Assembly (NCBI GenBank): GCA_009363175.1
Contig: CP045205.1
Coordinates: forward strand, 4,960,001 to 5,024,000
Direction of reading: 5' to 3'
DNA length: 64,000 nt
DNA from: Citrobacter telavivensis
Lineage (GTDB): Bacteria > Pseudomonadota > Gammaproteobacteria > Enterobacterales > Enterobacteriaceae
Shown: piece by piece, positions 52,115-62,210 of the stretch
Layout: each line of letters opens with the position of its first letter
Numbering within the stretch: the stretch's first letter is position 1
Notes under the pieces: model-generated
The model's input: only the letters and a program-made list of their open reading frames with translations
What the model was told of the DNA's origin: nothing
Databases searched by the model: none
Program-made: the position numbers and the translations under genes

Positions 52115-52138
52115 AAAAAAGCCCCCTGAAGGGGGCAA
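52115..52138 (-). terminator. silE terminator
   Basis: GCCCCCTTCAGGGGGC followed by TTTTTT on the minus strand, 72 bp after the silE stop. An A run on the other side makes it usable in both directions. Confidence 0.9.
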
Positions 52139-52210
52139 AAAATAACAACATATCCGTATAAGGGACAATCTATCAAGGAAAGGGTAACCGCACGGAAACT
52201 TCAGTTGTCA

Positions 52211-52642
52211 TCAGCCCGCATTGATCATGCGGCGGTGTGCATCAGCCATAGCCTGATGGGGGCCGGACTGACCGTTATTCGTAAATTCATGGGCAACAGC
52301 TGCTCTTTCATGTTCATTCATCGCCGCAAACGAAGTCGCCGGACGGGAAGCGTTAACGGTGCCAGTTCCCATCATCTTCTGATGACTTTCCGCCATTTTT
52401 TTATGTGCATCTGCTGAACCATTGTTCATGGTTTCATGAACAATAATAGCCTGTTCATGCTGATCCATACCGGCCATCCGTGGAGCTGCCCCCTGGATGG
52501 CGGCTGGAGTTGAAGAAGACTGCATCTGATGGGCCGGAGCCTGAGCATTATTGACACGCTCATGGATATTTACAGTTTCAGTGGCCCAGGCCGTAGAAAT
52601 TAAGCTCAAACCTAACACTGATGCTAAGACGATATTTTTCAT
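52211..52642 (-). CDS. silE: SilE periplasmic silver-binding protein
   Basis: The 143-residue protein from MKNIVLASV has a signal peptide cut at TAWA and many His and Met residues in repeated helices (ADAHKKMAESHQKMM, HEQAIIVHETMNNG). It matches SilE, which sequesters Ag+ in the periplasm and is related to PcoE. It is transcribed separately from silRS, with a SilR-type box 215 bp upstream. Confidence 0.93.
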   Translation of the reverse strand: MKNIVLASVLGLSLISTAWATETVNIHERVNNAQAPAHQMQSSSTPAAIQGAAPRMAGMDQHEQAIIVHETMNNGSADAHKKMAESHQKMMGTGTVNASRPATSFAAMNEHERAAVAHEFTNNGQSGPHQAMADAHRRMINAG

Positions 52643-52856
52643 GGTAACTCTCCATTTCTGAATTAGTGATGTCCGTGAATTTCGATCTGTGTCCTCAGTA
52701 GTACAACTGACAACTCTACAGACCTTATTCCGCCGGGATGAGGCTTTAATACAACTCCTGGCTTGTGCTGATGCCGTGTATGGATGAAGTAATAATGCCT
52801 TCCTGATAAGTTGCACTAATTATATCGAATGGCTTCTGTTTGCTGCATGACAGGCT

Positions 52857-52874
52857 AATGACATCTTTGTCATT
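52857..52874. promoter_or_regulatory. SilR/CusR-type box upstream of silE
   Basis: AATGACATCTTTGTCATT matches the CusR-box palindrome AATGACAA-N2-TTGTCATT with one change. It lies in the silS-silE gap and would make silE responsive to SilR. Confidence 0.75.
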
Positions 52875-52887
52875 TAAATCTTTATTC

Positions 52888-54363
52888 TCAGTACTGGGTT
52901 TCCGGAATCATTTTCTCCAGTCTGGGCACGGATAGGATAAAACGAGTTGAACGTACGTCCGATTCCACCTGCACTCTTCCGTGATGTGCTTCCACGATGG
53001 ACTTCACAATCGCAAGGCCGATGCCGCTGCCTTCTCCTTTTCGTTGTCTGGACGGATCTACCCGATAAAAACGGTCAAACAGCCTTGATAAATGCTCTTC
53101 AGGGATTGGTTTCCCCGGATTTTCAATCACAAGGTCAAAAAAGCTCTCCTGCTCTCTTATTGAGACGGTGATTGCCTGTCCCTCCGGGGTATAACGCAGG
53201 GCATTGGATAACAGATTATTGATCGCCCTTCTGAACATTTGTGGATCTCCCTCAACCAGGCAGGGCATCCCGTTAAATTTGAGCGTGATATTGCGTTCTT
53301 CGGCCCAGGCTTCGAAAAACTCGAAGACTTTCATGACTTCCGCTCTGAGGTCAAACATGACCCTGTCAGGTATCAGCTGATTATTATCTGCCTGTGCCAG
53401 GAACAGCATATCGCTGACCATTTTGGTCATCCGGTTATACTCTTCAAGACTGGAATAGAGGACATCCTCAAGTTCCCTCTGTGTTCGATCCTGACTCAGT
53501 GCGATTTCAGTCTGCGTCACCAGATTGGTGATGGGCGTTCTGATCTCATGCGCGATATCGGCAGAGAAATTGGCCTGGCGGGTAAAGACATCCTCAATCT
53601 TTCCAATCATATGATTGAACGAGATAACCAGTTGCTCCAGCTCAATGGGAACGCGTGTCGGTTCCAGTCGCGCATCAAGATTCTCGGAGGTGATGTTTTT
53701 AATGGCATTGCTGACATTACGAAGGGGCAGGTGCCCCTGACGGACAGCGATTCGAATGATCAGAACAATCAACAGGCTTATCACGACGGCAATCGCAATC
53801 AGGTTCTTTTTCAGCGCATCGAGGTAATGGAGATGGAAATTAATGGATAGGCCAGTCAGCATGACATAGTTCTGCTGTTTGCCCTGAAATATCGCCTGAC
53901 CAGAGGAGGCGATAATCCTGTATGTTTCCATCTTCATTTCGGACCCGGTATCCATCGGTCCCGCAGGATCCTCCACCGTCCAGAGAAAGACATCCCGTGC
54001 GCGGCTGTGCTCGCTAAAATCTGCTGAATTCACTGCCGGGCGTAGTGCCGCCCCCTGAGCTGAGCTAAAGAGCACTTCCCCCCTGGGATTGAGGAGCAAA
54101 AGGGCAACGTTGCGGTAGCTGGCAATTGATTCCTTTATTTTGCTTATTTTTTTATCATCCGGATCCACCGGGGACTGCAGTATACGGTTCAGTGTGGTGC
54201 TGATTTGTTGAAGATCGCTGACATCCTGCTCGGCAAAATGATTTTCAACAGAATGCAGCATAAACCAGGTGAAGGCGATAAAAGCCAGTATCGTGGACAG
54301 GCTGATAAAAAAGGTCAGCCGCAGAGCGAGTGAGAAAGGGCGTCTGGAAGGTTTGCTATGCAT
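52888..54363 (-). CDS. silS: SilS silver-sensing histidine kinase
   Basis: The 491-residue protein has a TM segment near residues 13-33, a periplasmic sensor of about 150 residues, a second TM (about 185-207) and a HAMP linker. The phospho-acceptor His lies in SADIAHEIRTPITNL, and the ATPase has N-box (RRAINNLLSNALRYTP) and G-box (GEGSGIGLAIV) motifs. It is close to CusS/SilS and senses periplasmic Ag+/Cu+. Its start overlaps the silR end by eight bases. Confidence 0.93.
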   Translation of the reverse strand: MHSKPSRRPFSLALRLTFFISLSTILAFIAFTWFMLHSVENHFAEQDVSDLQQISTTLNRILQSPVDPDDKKISKIKESIASYRNVALLLLNPRGEVLFSSAQGAALRPAVNSADFSEHSRARDVFLWTVEDPAGPMDTGSEMKMETYRIIASSGQAIFQGKQQNYVMLTGLSINFHLHYLDALKKNLIAIAVVISLLIVLIIRIAVRQGHLPLRNVSNAIKNITSENLDARLEPTRVPIELEQLVISFNHMIGKIEDVFTRQANFSADIAHEIRTPITNLVTQTEIALSQDRTQRELEDVLYSSLEEYNRMTKMVSDMLFLAQADNNQLIPDRVMFDLRAEVMKVFEFFEAWAEERNITLKFNGMPCLVEGDPQMFRRAINNLLSNALRYTPEGQAITVSIREQESFFDLVIENPGKPIPEEHLSRLFDRFYRVDPSRQRKGEGSGIGLAIVKSIVEAHHGRVQVESDVRSTRFILSVPRLEKMIPETQY

Positions 54364-55036
54364 CCGGGACCTCCAGCATGTAGCCCACGCCCCGGACTGT
54401 CTGGATCAGCTTTGTCTCGTAATCGTTGTCTATTTTAGCGCGGAGTCGCTTTACTGCGACATCGATCGCATTAGTGTCGCTGTCAAAATTCATGTCCCAG
54501 ACCTGAGAGGCAATCAGGGAGCGGGGAAGAACCTCTCCCTGATGGCGAATGAAGAATTCCAGCAGGCTGAACTCTTTACTGGTGAGCACAATGCGGTTTC
54601 CGGCGCGACTGACTTTTCTGGATACGAGATCAATCGAGAGGTCAGCCACCTTAAACTGGCTTTCCGTGATCATCGTGTTTCCCCGCCTCAGAAGGGTTCT
54701 CACCCGGGCGAGCAGTTCGGCAAACGCAAAGGGTTTAACCAGATAATCGTCCGCACCCAGTTCCAGTCCTTTGACCCTATGTTCGATCGTGCCGAGGGCT
54801 GTCAGCAGTAAGACCGGCATACCCTTTCCGGCAGTGCGCAGCATGCGGATGATATCCCAGCCGTTCACATCAGGTAGCATGATATCCAGAATGACTAAAT
54901 CATACTCGGCTGTCATGGCGAGATGATATCCGGTAAGACCATTATCAGCGTGATCCACTACGAACCCTGCCTCTGTAAGCCCTTTGCTGAGATATTCACC
55001 TGTTTTAATTTCGTCTTCGACGATCAATATTTTCAT
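54356..55036 (-). CDS. silR: SilR response regulator
   Basis: The 226-residue OmpR-type regulator has the receiver domain with the acidic pocket (VEDE), the phospho-Asp in LVILDIMLPDV, the Lys in DDYLVKPF, and a C-terminal winged helix (RRLRAKID...IQTVRGVGYML). It is the partner of SilS and activates silCFBA, silE and its own operon by binding the AATGACAA-type boxes. Confidence 0.94.
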   Translation of the reverse strand: MKILIVEDEIKTGEYLSKGLTEAGFVVDHADNGLTGYHLAMTAEYDLVILDIMLPDVNGWDIIRMLRTAGKGMPVLLLTALGTIEHRVKGLELGADDYLVKPFAFAELLARVRTLLRRGNTMITESQFKVADLSIDLVSRKVSRAGNRIVLTSKEFSLLEFFIRHQGEVLPRSLIASQVWDMNFDSDTNAIDVAVKRLRAKIDNDYETKLIQTVRGVGYMLEVPDA

Positions 55037-55105
55037 CTTGCTCCCCGGCTGGCTGCTAATGTCATTCTATTGCGCCCACGATCGTTATCAACGGATTACA
55101 GCAAA

Positions 55106-55123
55106 AATGACAACATTGTCATT
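55106..55123. promoter_or_regulatory. SilR/CusR-type box between silR and silC
   Basis: AATGACAA-CA-TTGTCATT is a perfect 18-bp palindrome and matches the CusR box exactly. It lies 70 bp upstream of silR and 102 bp upstream of silC, so it can serve both divergent operons. Confidence 0.9.
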
Positions 55124-55225
55124 ATCCTGTCACTCGGCAAACAGAGAGCGTTAGGTAAAGTACCCCTATCAATACTCTGGACTTCATTTGAACCATTTAC
55201 CAGGTCTGCCTGGACGAGAAGCGTT

Positions 55226-56611
55226 ATGTTCAAATTAAAATTACTCAGCATTAGCACGATATTCATCCTGGCAGGCTGCGTGTCGCTTGCGCCTGAATAT
55301 CAGCGGCCCGCAGCACCGGTACCCCAGCAGTTTTCACTGTCCCATAACAGCCTGACGCCAGCGGTAAATGGCTATCAGGATACGGGCTGGCGTAACTTTT
55401 TTGTCGATCCCCAGGTTACCCGGTTGATCGGTGAAGCTCTGACTAATAACCGTGATTTGAGAATGGCTGCCCTGAAGGTTGAAGAGGCCCGAGCCCAGTT
55501 CAACGTCACGGATGCAGATCGTTATCCCCAGCTGAATGCCTCATCCGGGATAACATACAGCGGTGGTCTGAAAGGTGACAAGCCGACCACACAGGAGTAC
55601 GACGCGAGACTGGAGCTCAGCTATGAGCTCGATTTTTTCGGCAAACTTAAGAACATGAGTGATGCTGACCGCCAGAACTACTTTGCCAGCGAAGAAGCCC
55701 GTCGGGCCGTACACATCCTGCTGGTCTCCAACGTTTCACAGAGCTATTTCAGCCAGCAACTGGCGTACGAACAACTCCGTATTGCGCGGGAAACGCTGAA
55801 AAATTATGAACAGTCCTATGCTTTCGTTGAGCAACAGCTCGTGACCGGGAGTACGAACGTTCTGGCACTTGAACAGGCGAGAGGACAAATCGAAAGTACC
55901 CGCGCCGAAATAGCCAAACGAGAAGGCGATCTGGCTCAGGCAAACAATGCCCTGCAACTGGTGCTGGGAACGTACCGCGCACTTCCGTCAGAAAAAGGGA
56001 TGAAAGGCGGGGAGATCGCACCAGTAAAATTGCCACCAAATCTATCTTCACAAATTTTGCTGCAGCGACCGGATATTATGGAAGCGGAATATCAGCTGAA
56101 AGCGGCTGATGCCAATATTGGCGCAGCGCGAGCGGCCTTTTTCCCCTCCATTACCCTGACCAGTGGTCTTTCCGCAAGCAGTACGGAGCTGTCAAGCCTG
56201 TTTACGTCAGGAAGTGGAATGTGGAATTTTATCCCTAAAATTGAAATTCCTATTTTTAATGCTGGCAGGAATAAAGCCAATCTGAAGCTGGCTGAAATTC
56301 GCCAGCAACAATCGGTGGTTAATTACGAACAAAAAATTCAGTCAGCCTTTAAGGATGTTTCCGACACGCTTGCGCTGCGCGACAGCCTTAGCCAGCAACT
56401 TGAGTCACAGCAGCGTTATCTTGATTCACTTCAGATAACTCTCCAGCGTGCCAGAGGATTATATGCAAGTGGTGCTGTCAGTTACATCGAAGTGCTGGAT
56501 GCAGAACGTTCCCTCTTCGCTACGCAGCAAACCATTCTCGATCTTACCTATTCCCGACAGGTTAACGAAATTAATCTGTTTACCGCGCTGGGTGGCGGTT
56601 GGGTAGAGTAA
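55226..56611 (+). CDS. silC: SilC outer-membrane efflux channel
   Basis: The 461-residue protein is a TolC/CusC-type outer-membrane factor: lipoprotein signal with lipobox LAGC near residue 17, and two repeats of long helices typical of OEP proteins (for example QRPDIMEAEYQLKAADANIGAARAAFFP, split here by function). The ATG at 55226 is the start of known SilC; the frame is open further upstream through the promoter. It is the exit duct of the SilCBA Ag+/Cu+ pump. Confidence 0.94.
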   Translation: MFKLKLLSISTIFILAGCVSLAPEYQRPAAPVPQQFSLSHNSLTPAVNGYQDTGWRNFFVDPQVTRLIGEALTNNRDLRMAALKVEEARAQFNVTDADRYPQLNASSGITYSGGLKGDKPTTQEYDARLELSYELDFFGKLKNMSDADRQNYFASEEARRAVHILLVSNVSQSYFSQQLAYEQLRIARETLKNYEQSYAFVEQQLVTGSTNVLALEQARGQIESTRAEIAKREGDLAQANNALQLVLGTYRALPSEKGMKGGEIAPVKLPPNLSSQILLQRPDIMEAEYQLKAADANIGAARAAFFPSITLTSGLSASSTELSSLFTSGSGMWNFIPKIEIPIFNAGRNKANLKLAEIRQQQSVVNYEQKIQSAFKDVSDTLALRDSLSQQLESQQRYLDSLQITLQRARGLYASGAVSYIEVLDAERSLFATQQTILDLTYSRQVNEINLFTALGGGWVE

Positions 56612-56639
56612 ATTTATTTAATTAATCAGGAAATTAAAA

Positions 56640-56993
56640 ATGCGTAATTCACTTAAAGCCGTTTTATTTGGTGCCTTCTCTGTCATGTTTTCTGCCGGTC
56701 TTCATGCTGAAACACATCAGCATGGCGATATGAATGCTGCCAGTGATGCTTCGGTACAGCAGGTTATCAAGGGCACCGGTGTCGTTAAAGACATTGATAT
56801 GAATAGTAAAAAGATTACCATTTCGCACGAAGCAATCCCTGCTGTGGGCTGGCCTGCAATGACCATGCGCTTCACTTTTGTTAATGCAGACGACGCTATC
56901 AATGCCCTGAAAACCGGCAACCATGTCGATTTCTCGTTTATTCAGCAGGGCAATATCTCCTTACTCAAAAGCATTAACGTTACGCAATCCTGA
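56640..56993 (+). CDS. silF: SilF periplasmic Ag/Cu metallochaperone
   Basis: The 117-residue protein has a signal peptide (to about residue 23) and the CusF metal site in ISHEAIPAVGWPAMTMRF, with His, Trp and two Met ligands. It hands Ag+/Cu+ to SilB/SilA. It lies 28 bp after silC in the silCFBA operon. Confidence 0.94.
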   Translation: MRNSLKAVLFGAFSVMFSAGLHAETHQHGDMNAASDASVQQVIKGTGVVKDIDMNSKKITISHEAIPAVGWPAMTMRFTFVNADDAINALKTGNHVDFSFIQQGNISLLKSINVTQS

Positions 56994-57106
56994 TTATCAG
57001 TCCGGAGCGAATACATCCAGTGCGCCTGAACATTCATTAAGGGATTACTGTGAATGAATGATCGGGCGCATATGCCAGGTGTTTTGATTTTTCAGCGAGA
57101 AATTGT

Positions 57107-58399
57107 ATGGCTTCTTTAAAGATAAAATATGCTGCAATAATTATCAGCAGCCTCATAGCAGGAGGGCTGATATCGGTTACTGCCTGGCAGTACGTAAACT
57201 CATCACAAAAAACAGTACAAACCGAACAAAAGGCACCGGAGCGAAAGGTACTTTTCTGGTATGACCCGATGAAACCGGATACCAAATTTGATAAACCCGG
57301 AAAATCTCCCTTTATGGATATGGACCTGGTGCCAAAATATGCTGATGAAAGCGGCGATAAAAGCAGTGGCGGGATCCGTATCGATCCAACGCAGGTTCAG
57401 AATCTGGGATTAAAAACGCAAAAAGTCACGCGAGGAATGCTGAATTATTCTCAGACAATCCCGGCTAATGTCAGTTACAACGAGTATCAGTTTGTCATTG
57501 TGCAGGCGCGCTCTGACGGTTTCGTCGAAAAAGTGTATCCCCTGACGATTGGCGATCATGTGAAGAAAGGCACTCCGCTTATCGATATCACCATTCCTGA
57601 ATGGGTTGAGGCACAAAGTGAGTTCCTGCTGTTATCCGGTACAGGCGGTACGTCAACCCAGATAAAAGGGGTTCTGGAGCGACTTCGTCTGGCTGGTATG
57701 CCGGAAGAGGATATTCAAAGGCTGCGTTCAACCCGCACAATCCAGACCCGTTTTACCATTAAAGCACCTATTGATGGTGTCATTACTGCGTTTGACCTGC
57801 GCACCGGAATGAATATTTCGAAAGATAAAGTAGTGGCTCAGATTCAGGGGATGGACCCGGTCTGGATCAGCGCTGCAGTGCCAGAATCTATCGCATATCT
57901 GCTGAAAGATACGTCGCAGTTTGAAATTTCGGTACCGGCTTATCCGGATAAAACATTCCATGTCGAAAAATGGAACATTCTTCCCAGCGTGGATCAGACA
58001 ACCCGTACGCTTCAGGTCCGTCTCCAGGTTTCTAATAAGGATGAGTTTCTCAAGCCGGGCATGAATGCCTATCTGAAACTGAATACCAAGAGCCAGGAGA
58101 TGCTGCTGATACCAAGCCAGGCCGTTATCGATACCGGCAAAGAACAGCGCGTGATTACTGTTGATGATGAAGGCAAGTTTGTGCCGAAACAGATCCACGT
58201 TCTGCATGAATCACAGCAACAGTCCGGCATTGGCTCCGGCCTGAATGAAGGCGATACCGTGGTGGTCAGTGGCCTGTTCCTCATTGACTCCGAAGCCAAT
58301 ATTACGGGCGCGCTGGAACGTATGCGCCACCCTGAAAAAACAGAAAACAGTATGCCAGCAATGTCTGAGCAGCCTGTAAATATGCATTCAGGGCACTGA
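57107..58399 (+). CDS. silB: SilB membrane-fusion protein
   Basis: The 430-residue periplasmic adaptor has an N-terminal membrane anchor (residues 8-27), the Met/metal-binding segment YDPMKPDTKFDKPGKSPFMDMDLVP, the lipoyl/hairpin core and beta-barrel domains. It links SilA to SilC and accepts metal from SilF. Residues near the C-terminus are Met- and His-rich (MPAMSEQPVNMHSGH). The gene is followed after 10 bp by silA. Confidence 0.94.
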   Translation: MASLKIKYAAIIISSLIAGGLISVTAWQYVNSSQKTVQTEQKAPERKVLFWYDPMKPDTKFDKPGKSPFMDMDLVPKYADESGDKSSGGIRIDPTQVQNLGLKTQKVTRGMLNYSQTIPANVSYNEYQFVIVQARSDGFVEKVYPLTIGDHVKKGTPLIDITIPEWVEAQSEFLLLSGTGGTSTQIKGVLERLRLAGMPEEDIQRLRSTRTIQTRFTIKAPIDGVITAFDLRTGMNISKDKVVAQIQGMDPVWISAAVPESIAYLLKDTSQFEISVPAYPDKTFHVEKWNILPSVDQTTRTLQVRLQVSNKDEFLKPGMNAYLKLNTKSQEMLLIPSQAVIDTGKEQRVITVDDEGKFVPKQIHVLHESQQQSGIGSGLNEGDTVVVSGLFLIDSEANITGALERMRHPEKTENSMPAMSEQPVNMHSGH

Positions 58400-58409
58400 G
58401 GAGACGACG

Positions 58410-61400
58410 ATGATTGAATGGATTATCCGGCGCTCTGTCGCCAACCGTTTCCTGGTCATGATGGGCGCACTGTTTCTCAGCATCTGGGGCACATGGACGA
58501 TAATTAACACGCCGGTCGATGCGCTGCCTGACCTGTCAGATGTGCAGGTCATTATTAAAACCAGCTATCCCGGACAGGCCCCGCAGATTGTAGAAAACCA
58601 GGTCACCTATCCGCTTACCACCACCATGCTGTCCGTACCTGGCGCAAAAACCGTGCGTGGCTTTTCACAGTTCGGTGATTCGTATGTGTATGTCATTTTT
58701 GAAGACGGCACCGATCTGTACTGGGCCCGTTCGCGCGTGCTGGAATACCTGAATCAGGTTCAGGGCAAACTGCCTGCGGGTGTGAGCTCTGAAATCGGCC
58801 CGGACGCCACGGGAGTGGGCTGGATATTTGAATATGCCCTTGTCGATCGCAACGGAAAACACGACCTTTCAGAACTGCGCTCTCTGCAGGACTGGTTCCT
58901 GAAATTTGAGCTGAAAACCATCCCGAACGTGGCTGAGGTCGCTTCGGTTGGCGGCGTGGTGAAACAGTACCAGATTCAGGTCAATCCGGTAAAACTGTCC
59001 CAGTACGGTATCAGCCTGCCCGAAGTGAAACAGGCACTTGAATCGTCTAACCAGGAGGCCGGTGGCTCATCCGTTGAAATGGCCGAAGCGGAGTATATGG
59101 TCCGTGCCAGCGGTTATCTTCAGAGCATTGATGATTTTAATAACATCGTCCTGAAAACAGGTGAGAACGGCGTGCCGGTTTATCTGCGGGATGTTGCCCG
59201 CGTGCAGACCGGGCCCGAAATGAGGCGTGGTATTGCCGAGCTGAACGGCCAGGGAGAAGTCGCTGGCGGCGTGGTGATCCTGCGGTCGGGTAAAAATGCG
59301 CGCGACGTTATCACGGCAGTGAGGGATAAACTGGAGACGCTGAAGGCCAGCCTGCCGGAAGGCGTTGAAATCGTGACCACCTACGATCGCAGCCAGTTAA
59401 TCGACCGGGCGATTGATAACCTCAGTTCCAAACTTCTGGAAGAGTTTATCGTGGTGGCCATCGTCTGTGCTCTGTTCCTGTGGCACGTACGTTCTGCCCT
59501 GGTGGCGATTATCTCTCTGCCGCTTGGCCTGTGTATCGCCTTTATCGTCATGCACTTCCAGGGACTGAACGCCAATATCATGTCGCTGGGAGGGATAGCG
59601 ATTGCCGTCGGTGCGATGGTGGATGCCGCCATTGTGATGATTGAAAATGCGCACAAACGGCTTGAGGAGTGGGATCATCAGCATCCGGGTGAGCAGATTG
59701 ACAACGCCACCCGCTGGAAGGTGATTACCGACGCCTCCGTGGAAGTGGGACCCGCGTTGTTCATTAGCCTGCTGATCATCACCCTGTCCTTTATTCCTAT
59801 CTTTACCCTGGAAGGGCAGGAAGGTCGTCTGTTTGGCCCGCTGGCATTCACGAAAACGTACTCCATGGCGGGAGCGGCCGCACTGGCCATCATCGTCATT
59901 CCTATTCTGATGGGATTCTGGATCCGGGGGAAAATTCCTGCCGAGACAAGTAACCCCCTGAACCGGGTGCTGATCAAAGCGTATCATCCTTTGCTGCTGC
60001 GGGTCCTCCACTGGCCAAAAACAACCCTGCTGGTTGCGGCCTTGTCCATTTTCACGGTTATCTGGCCACTGAGTCAGGTGGGCGGTGAATTTCTGCCGAA
60101 GATTAACGAGGGCGATCTGCTGTATATGCCGTCGACCTTGCCTGGCGTCTCTCCGGCAGAAGCTGCAGCGCTCCTGCAGACAACAGACAAGTTAATCAAA
60201 AGCGTTCCTGAAGTGGCTTCTGTATTTGGCAAGACCGGTAAAGCAGAGACCGCAACGGATTCCGCGCCGCTCGAAATGGTGGAAACCACGATCCAGCTCA
60301 AACCTGAGGATCAGTGGCGTCCCGGCATGACAATTGACAAGATTATTGATGAACTCGACAGGACAGTCCGTTTACCGGGTCTGGCAAACCTCTGGGTGCC
60401 GCCTATCCGTAACCGTATTGATATGCTCTCAACCGGGATCAAAAGCCCGATAGGTATCAAAGTGTCCGGGACTGTTCTGTCCGATATCGACGCGACGGCG
60501 CAGAGTATCGAGGCGGTAGCCAAAACCGTGCCTGGCGTGGTGTCTGTCCTGGCTGAGCGACTTGAGGGCGGGCGCTACATCGATATCGATATCAACCGGG
60601 AGAAAGCCTCCCGCTACGGGATGACGGTAGGTGATGTCCAGCTGTTCGTCTCTTCAGCAATCGGAGGTGCTATGGTGGGTGAGACGGTTGAAGGGGTGGC
60701 CCGGTACCCTATTAACATTCGCTACCCGCAGGATTACCGGAACAGTCCGCAGGCGCTGAAACAGATGCCGATCCTGACCCCGATGAAGCAGCAGATCACG
60801 CTGGGCGATGTCGCGGATATTAACGTCGTTTCTGGACCAACCATGCTGAAAACCGAAAATGCCCGGCCAGCCAGCTGGATTTATGTTGATGCCCGCGGCA
60901 GGGACATGGTGTCGGTGGTTAACGACATTAAGACGGCCATCAGCGAGAAAGTGAAACTGAGACCGGGAACCAGTGTGGCATTCTCCGGACAGTTTGAACT
61001 GCTTGAGCATGCCAACAAGAAACTGAAGCTGATGGTGCCGATGACGGTGATGATCATTTTCATCCTGTTGTATCTGGCATTCCGCCGGGTTGACGAAGCC
61101 CTGCTGATCCTGATGAGCCTGCCGTTCGCCCTGGTTGGCGGAATATGGTTCCTGTACTGGCAGGGCTTCCATATGTCAGTGGCGACCGGAACCGGGTTTA
61201 TCGCCCTGGCCGGGGTGGCAGCAGAGTTTGGCGTGGTCATGCTGATGTATCTGCGTCATGCCATTGAAGCGCACCCGGAATTGTCCCGTAAAGAGACGTT
61301 CACACCGGAAGGTCTTGATGAAGCCCTCTATCATGGTGCCGTACTGCGTGTCCGGCCGAAAGCCATGACCGTGGCGGTGATCATTGCGGGTCTGCTGCCA

Positions 61401-61556
61401 ATACTCTGGGGAACCGGCGCAGGTTCAGAAGTCATGAGCCGTATTGCTGCGCCAATGATTGGTGGGATGATCACGGCTCCGCTGCTGTCCCTGTTCATTA
61501 TTCCTGCCGCCTACAAATTAATCTGGCTGCGCAGACATAAAAAAAGCGTGTCATAA
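58410..61556 (+). CDS. silA: SilA RND-type Ag+/Cu+ efflux pump
   Basis: The 1048-residue inner-membrane protein is a heavy-metal RND transporter with 12 TM segments and two large periplasmic loops, like CusA. The family motif GAMVDAAIVMIENAHKRLE, with acidic and charged proton-relay residues, is visible near residue 405. It exports Ag+/Cu+ from periplasm or cytosol through SilB and SilC. Length and sequence agree with known SilA. Confidence 0.95.
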   Translation: MIEWIIRRSVANRFLVMMGALFLSIWGTWTIINTPVDALPDLSDVQVIIKTSYPGQAPQIVENQVTYPLTTTMLSVPGAKTVRGFSQFGDSYVYVIFEDGTDLYWARSRVLEYLNQVQGKLPAGVSSEIGPDATGVGWIFEYALVDRNGKHDLSELRSLQDWFLKFELKTIPNVAEVASVGGVVKQYQIQVNPVKLSQYGISLPEVKQALESSNQEAGGSSVEMAEAEYMVRASGYLQSIDDFNNIVLKTGENGVPVYLRDVARVQTGPEMRRGIAELNGQGEVAGGVVILRSGKNARDVITAVRDKLETLKASLPEGVEIVTTYDRSQLIDRAIDNLSSKLLEEFIVVAIVCALFLWHVRSALVAIISLPLGLCIAFIVMHFQGLNANIMSLGGIAIAVGAMVDAAIVMIENAHKRLEEWDHQHPGEQIDNATRWKVITDASVEVGPALFISLLIITLSFIPIFTLEGQEGRLFGPLAFTKTYSMAGAAALAIIVIPILMGFWIRGKIPAETSNPLNRVLIKAYHPLLLRVLHWPKTTLLVAALSIFTVIWPLSQVGGEFLPKINEGDLLYMPSTLPGVSPAEAAALLQTTDKLIKSVPEVASVFGKTGKAETATDSAPLEMVETTIQLKPEDQWRPGMTIDKIIDELDRTVRLPGLANLWVPPIRNRIDMLSTGIKSPIGIKVSGTVLSDIDATAQSIEAVAKTVPGVVSVLAERLEGGRYIDIDINREKASRYGMTVGDVQLFVSSAIGGAMVGETVEGVARYPINIRYPQDYRNSPQALKQMPILTPMKQQITLGDVADINVVSGPTMLKTENARPASWIYVDARGRDMVSVVNDIKTAISEKVKLRPGTSVAFSGQFELLEHANKKLKLMVPMTVMIIFILLYLAFRRVDEALLILMSLPFALVGGIWFLYWQGFHMSVATGTGFIALAGVAAEFGVVMLMYLRHAIEAHPELSRKETFTPEGLDEALYHGAVLRVRPKAMTVAVIIAGLLPILWGTGAGSEVMSRIAAPMIGGMITAPLLSLFIIPAAYKLIWLRRHKKSVS

Positions 61557-61642
61557 CCCTGAAAGGGCGCCCCCAGTGGGCGTCCTTCTGCACTGATTCA
61601 CCCTGACGTCAGGGTTTATATCGATAATATACAGAGGTGAGT

Positions 61643-62083
61643 ATGAAAAAAGTGGTTCTAATGGCCCTGGCTCTCGGCCTGTCACTGCCTGCAATGGCGA
61701 GTGAAAAAGTCATTGATATGTACAAATCTGAAAACTGTGGCTGTTGTTCCCTGTGGGGCAAAGCGATGGAAAAAGACGGGTTCGAAGTGCGAACTCACGT
61801 CATGAATGATCAGGCGCTGTCAGCCCTGAAAGAAAAGCATGCTGTTCCTGCTGGACTACGAAGTTGTCATACCGCGGTTGTAGGTAATTTGATCATTGAA
61901 GGCCATGTGCCTGCGGCAACGATACATAAGGCCATGCAGTCTGGTTCGGGTATATACGGTCTCGCCACCCCCGGTATGCCAGCAGGAAGTCCGGGAATGG
62001 AGATGGGGGCCCGAAAAGAGGCTTACGATGTTATCGCATTCTCACCGGAGGGCAGTAAAAAAGTCTTCCAGCGAATCGAATAG
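61643..62083 (+). CDS. DUF411 metal-binding protein
   Basis: The 146-residue protein has a signal peptide (to about residue 20, ending AMA) and the DUF411 cysteine motif ENCGCCSLW, plus a later Cys in LRSCHTAVV. DUF411 proteins are periplasmic copper/silver-associated proteins of unclear function. It sits between silA and silP, where the original sil locus carries a small unknown ORF. The ATG at 61643 with CAGAGG upstream is used. Confidence 0.85.
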   Translation: MKKVVLMALALGLSLPAMASEKVIDMYKSENCGCCSLWGKAMEKDGFEVRTHVMNDQALSALKEKHAVPAGLRSCHTAVVGNLIIEGHVPAATIHKAMQSGSGIYGLATPGMPAGSPGMEMGARKEAYDVIAFSPEGSKKVFQRIE

Positions 62084-62210
62084 TCAGCGGAACGGCTGAT
62101 AACGGGACGCCGGCAGCAGGCACTCTTATGCCGGCGGCATTCGTGGTAATCGCATCCATGACATATCCTGAAGACAGAAAATGCTTCAGATATGCATAAG
62201 GAGAGTTACT

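Noticed and set aside
59397..61240. Minus-strand frames of 119-204 codons under silA
   Set aside because: Antisense shadows of the RND pump gene, rich in Arg/His/Gln with no start signals.
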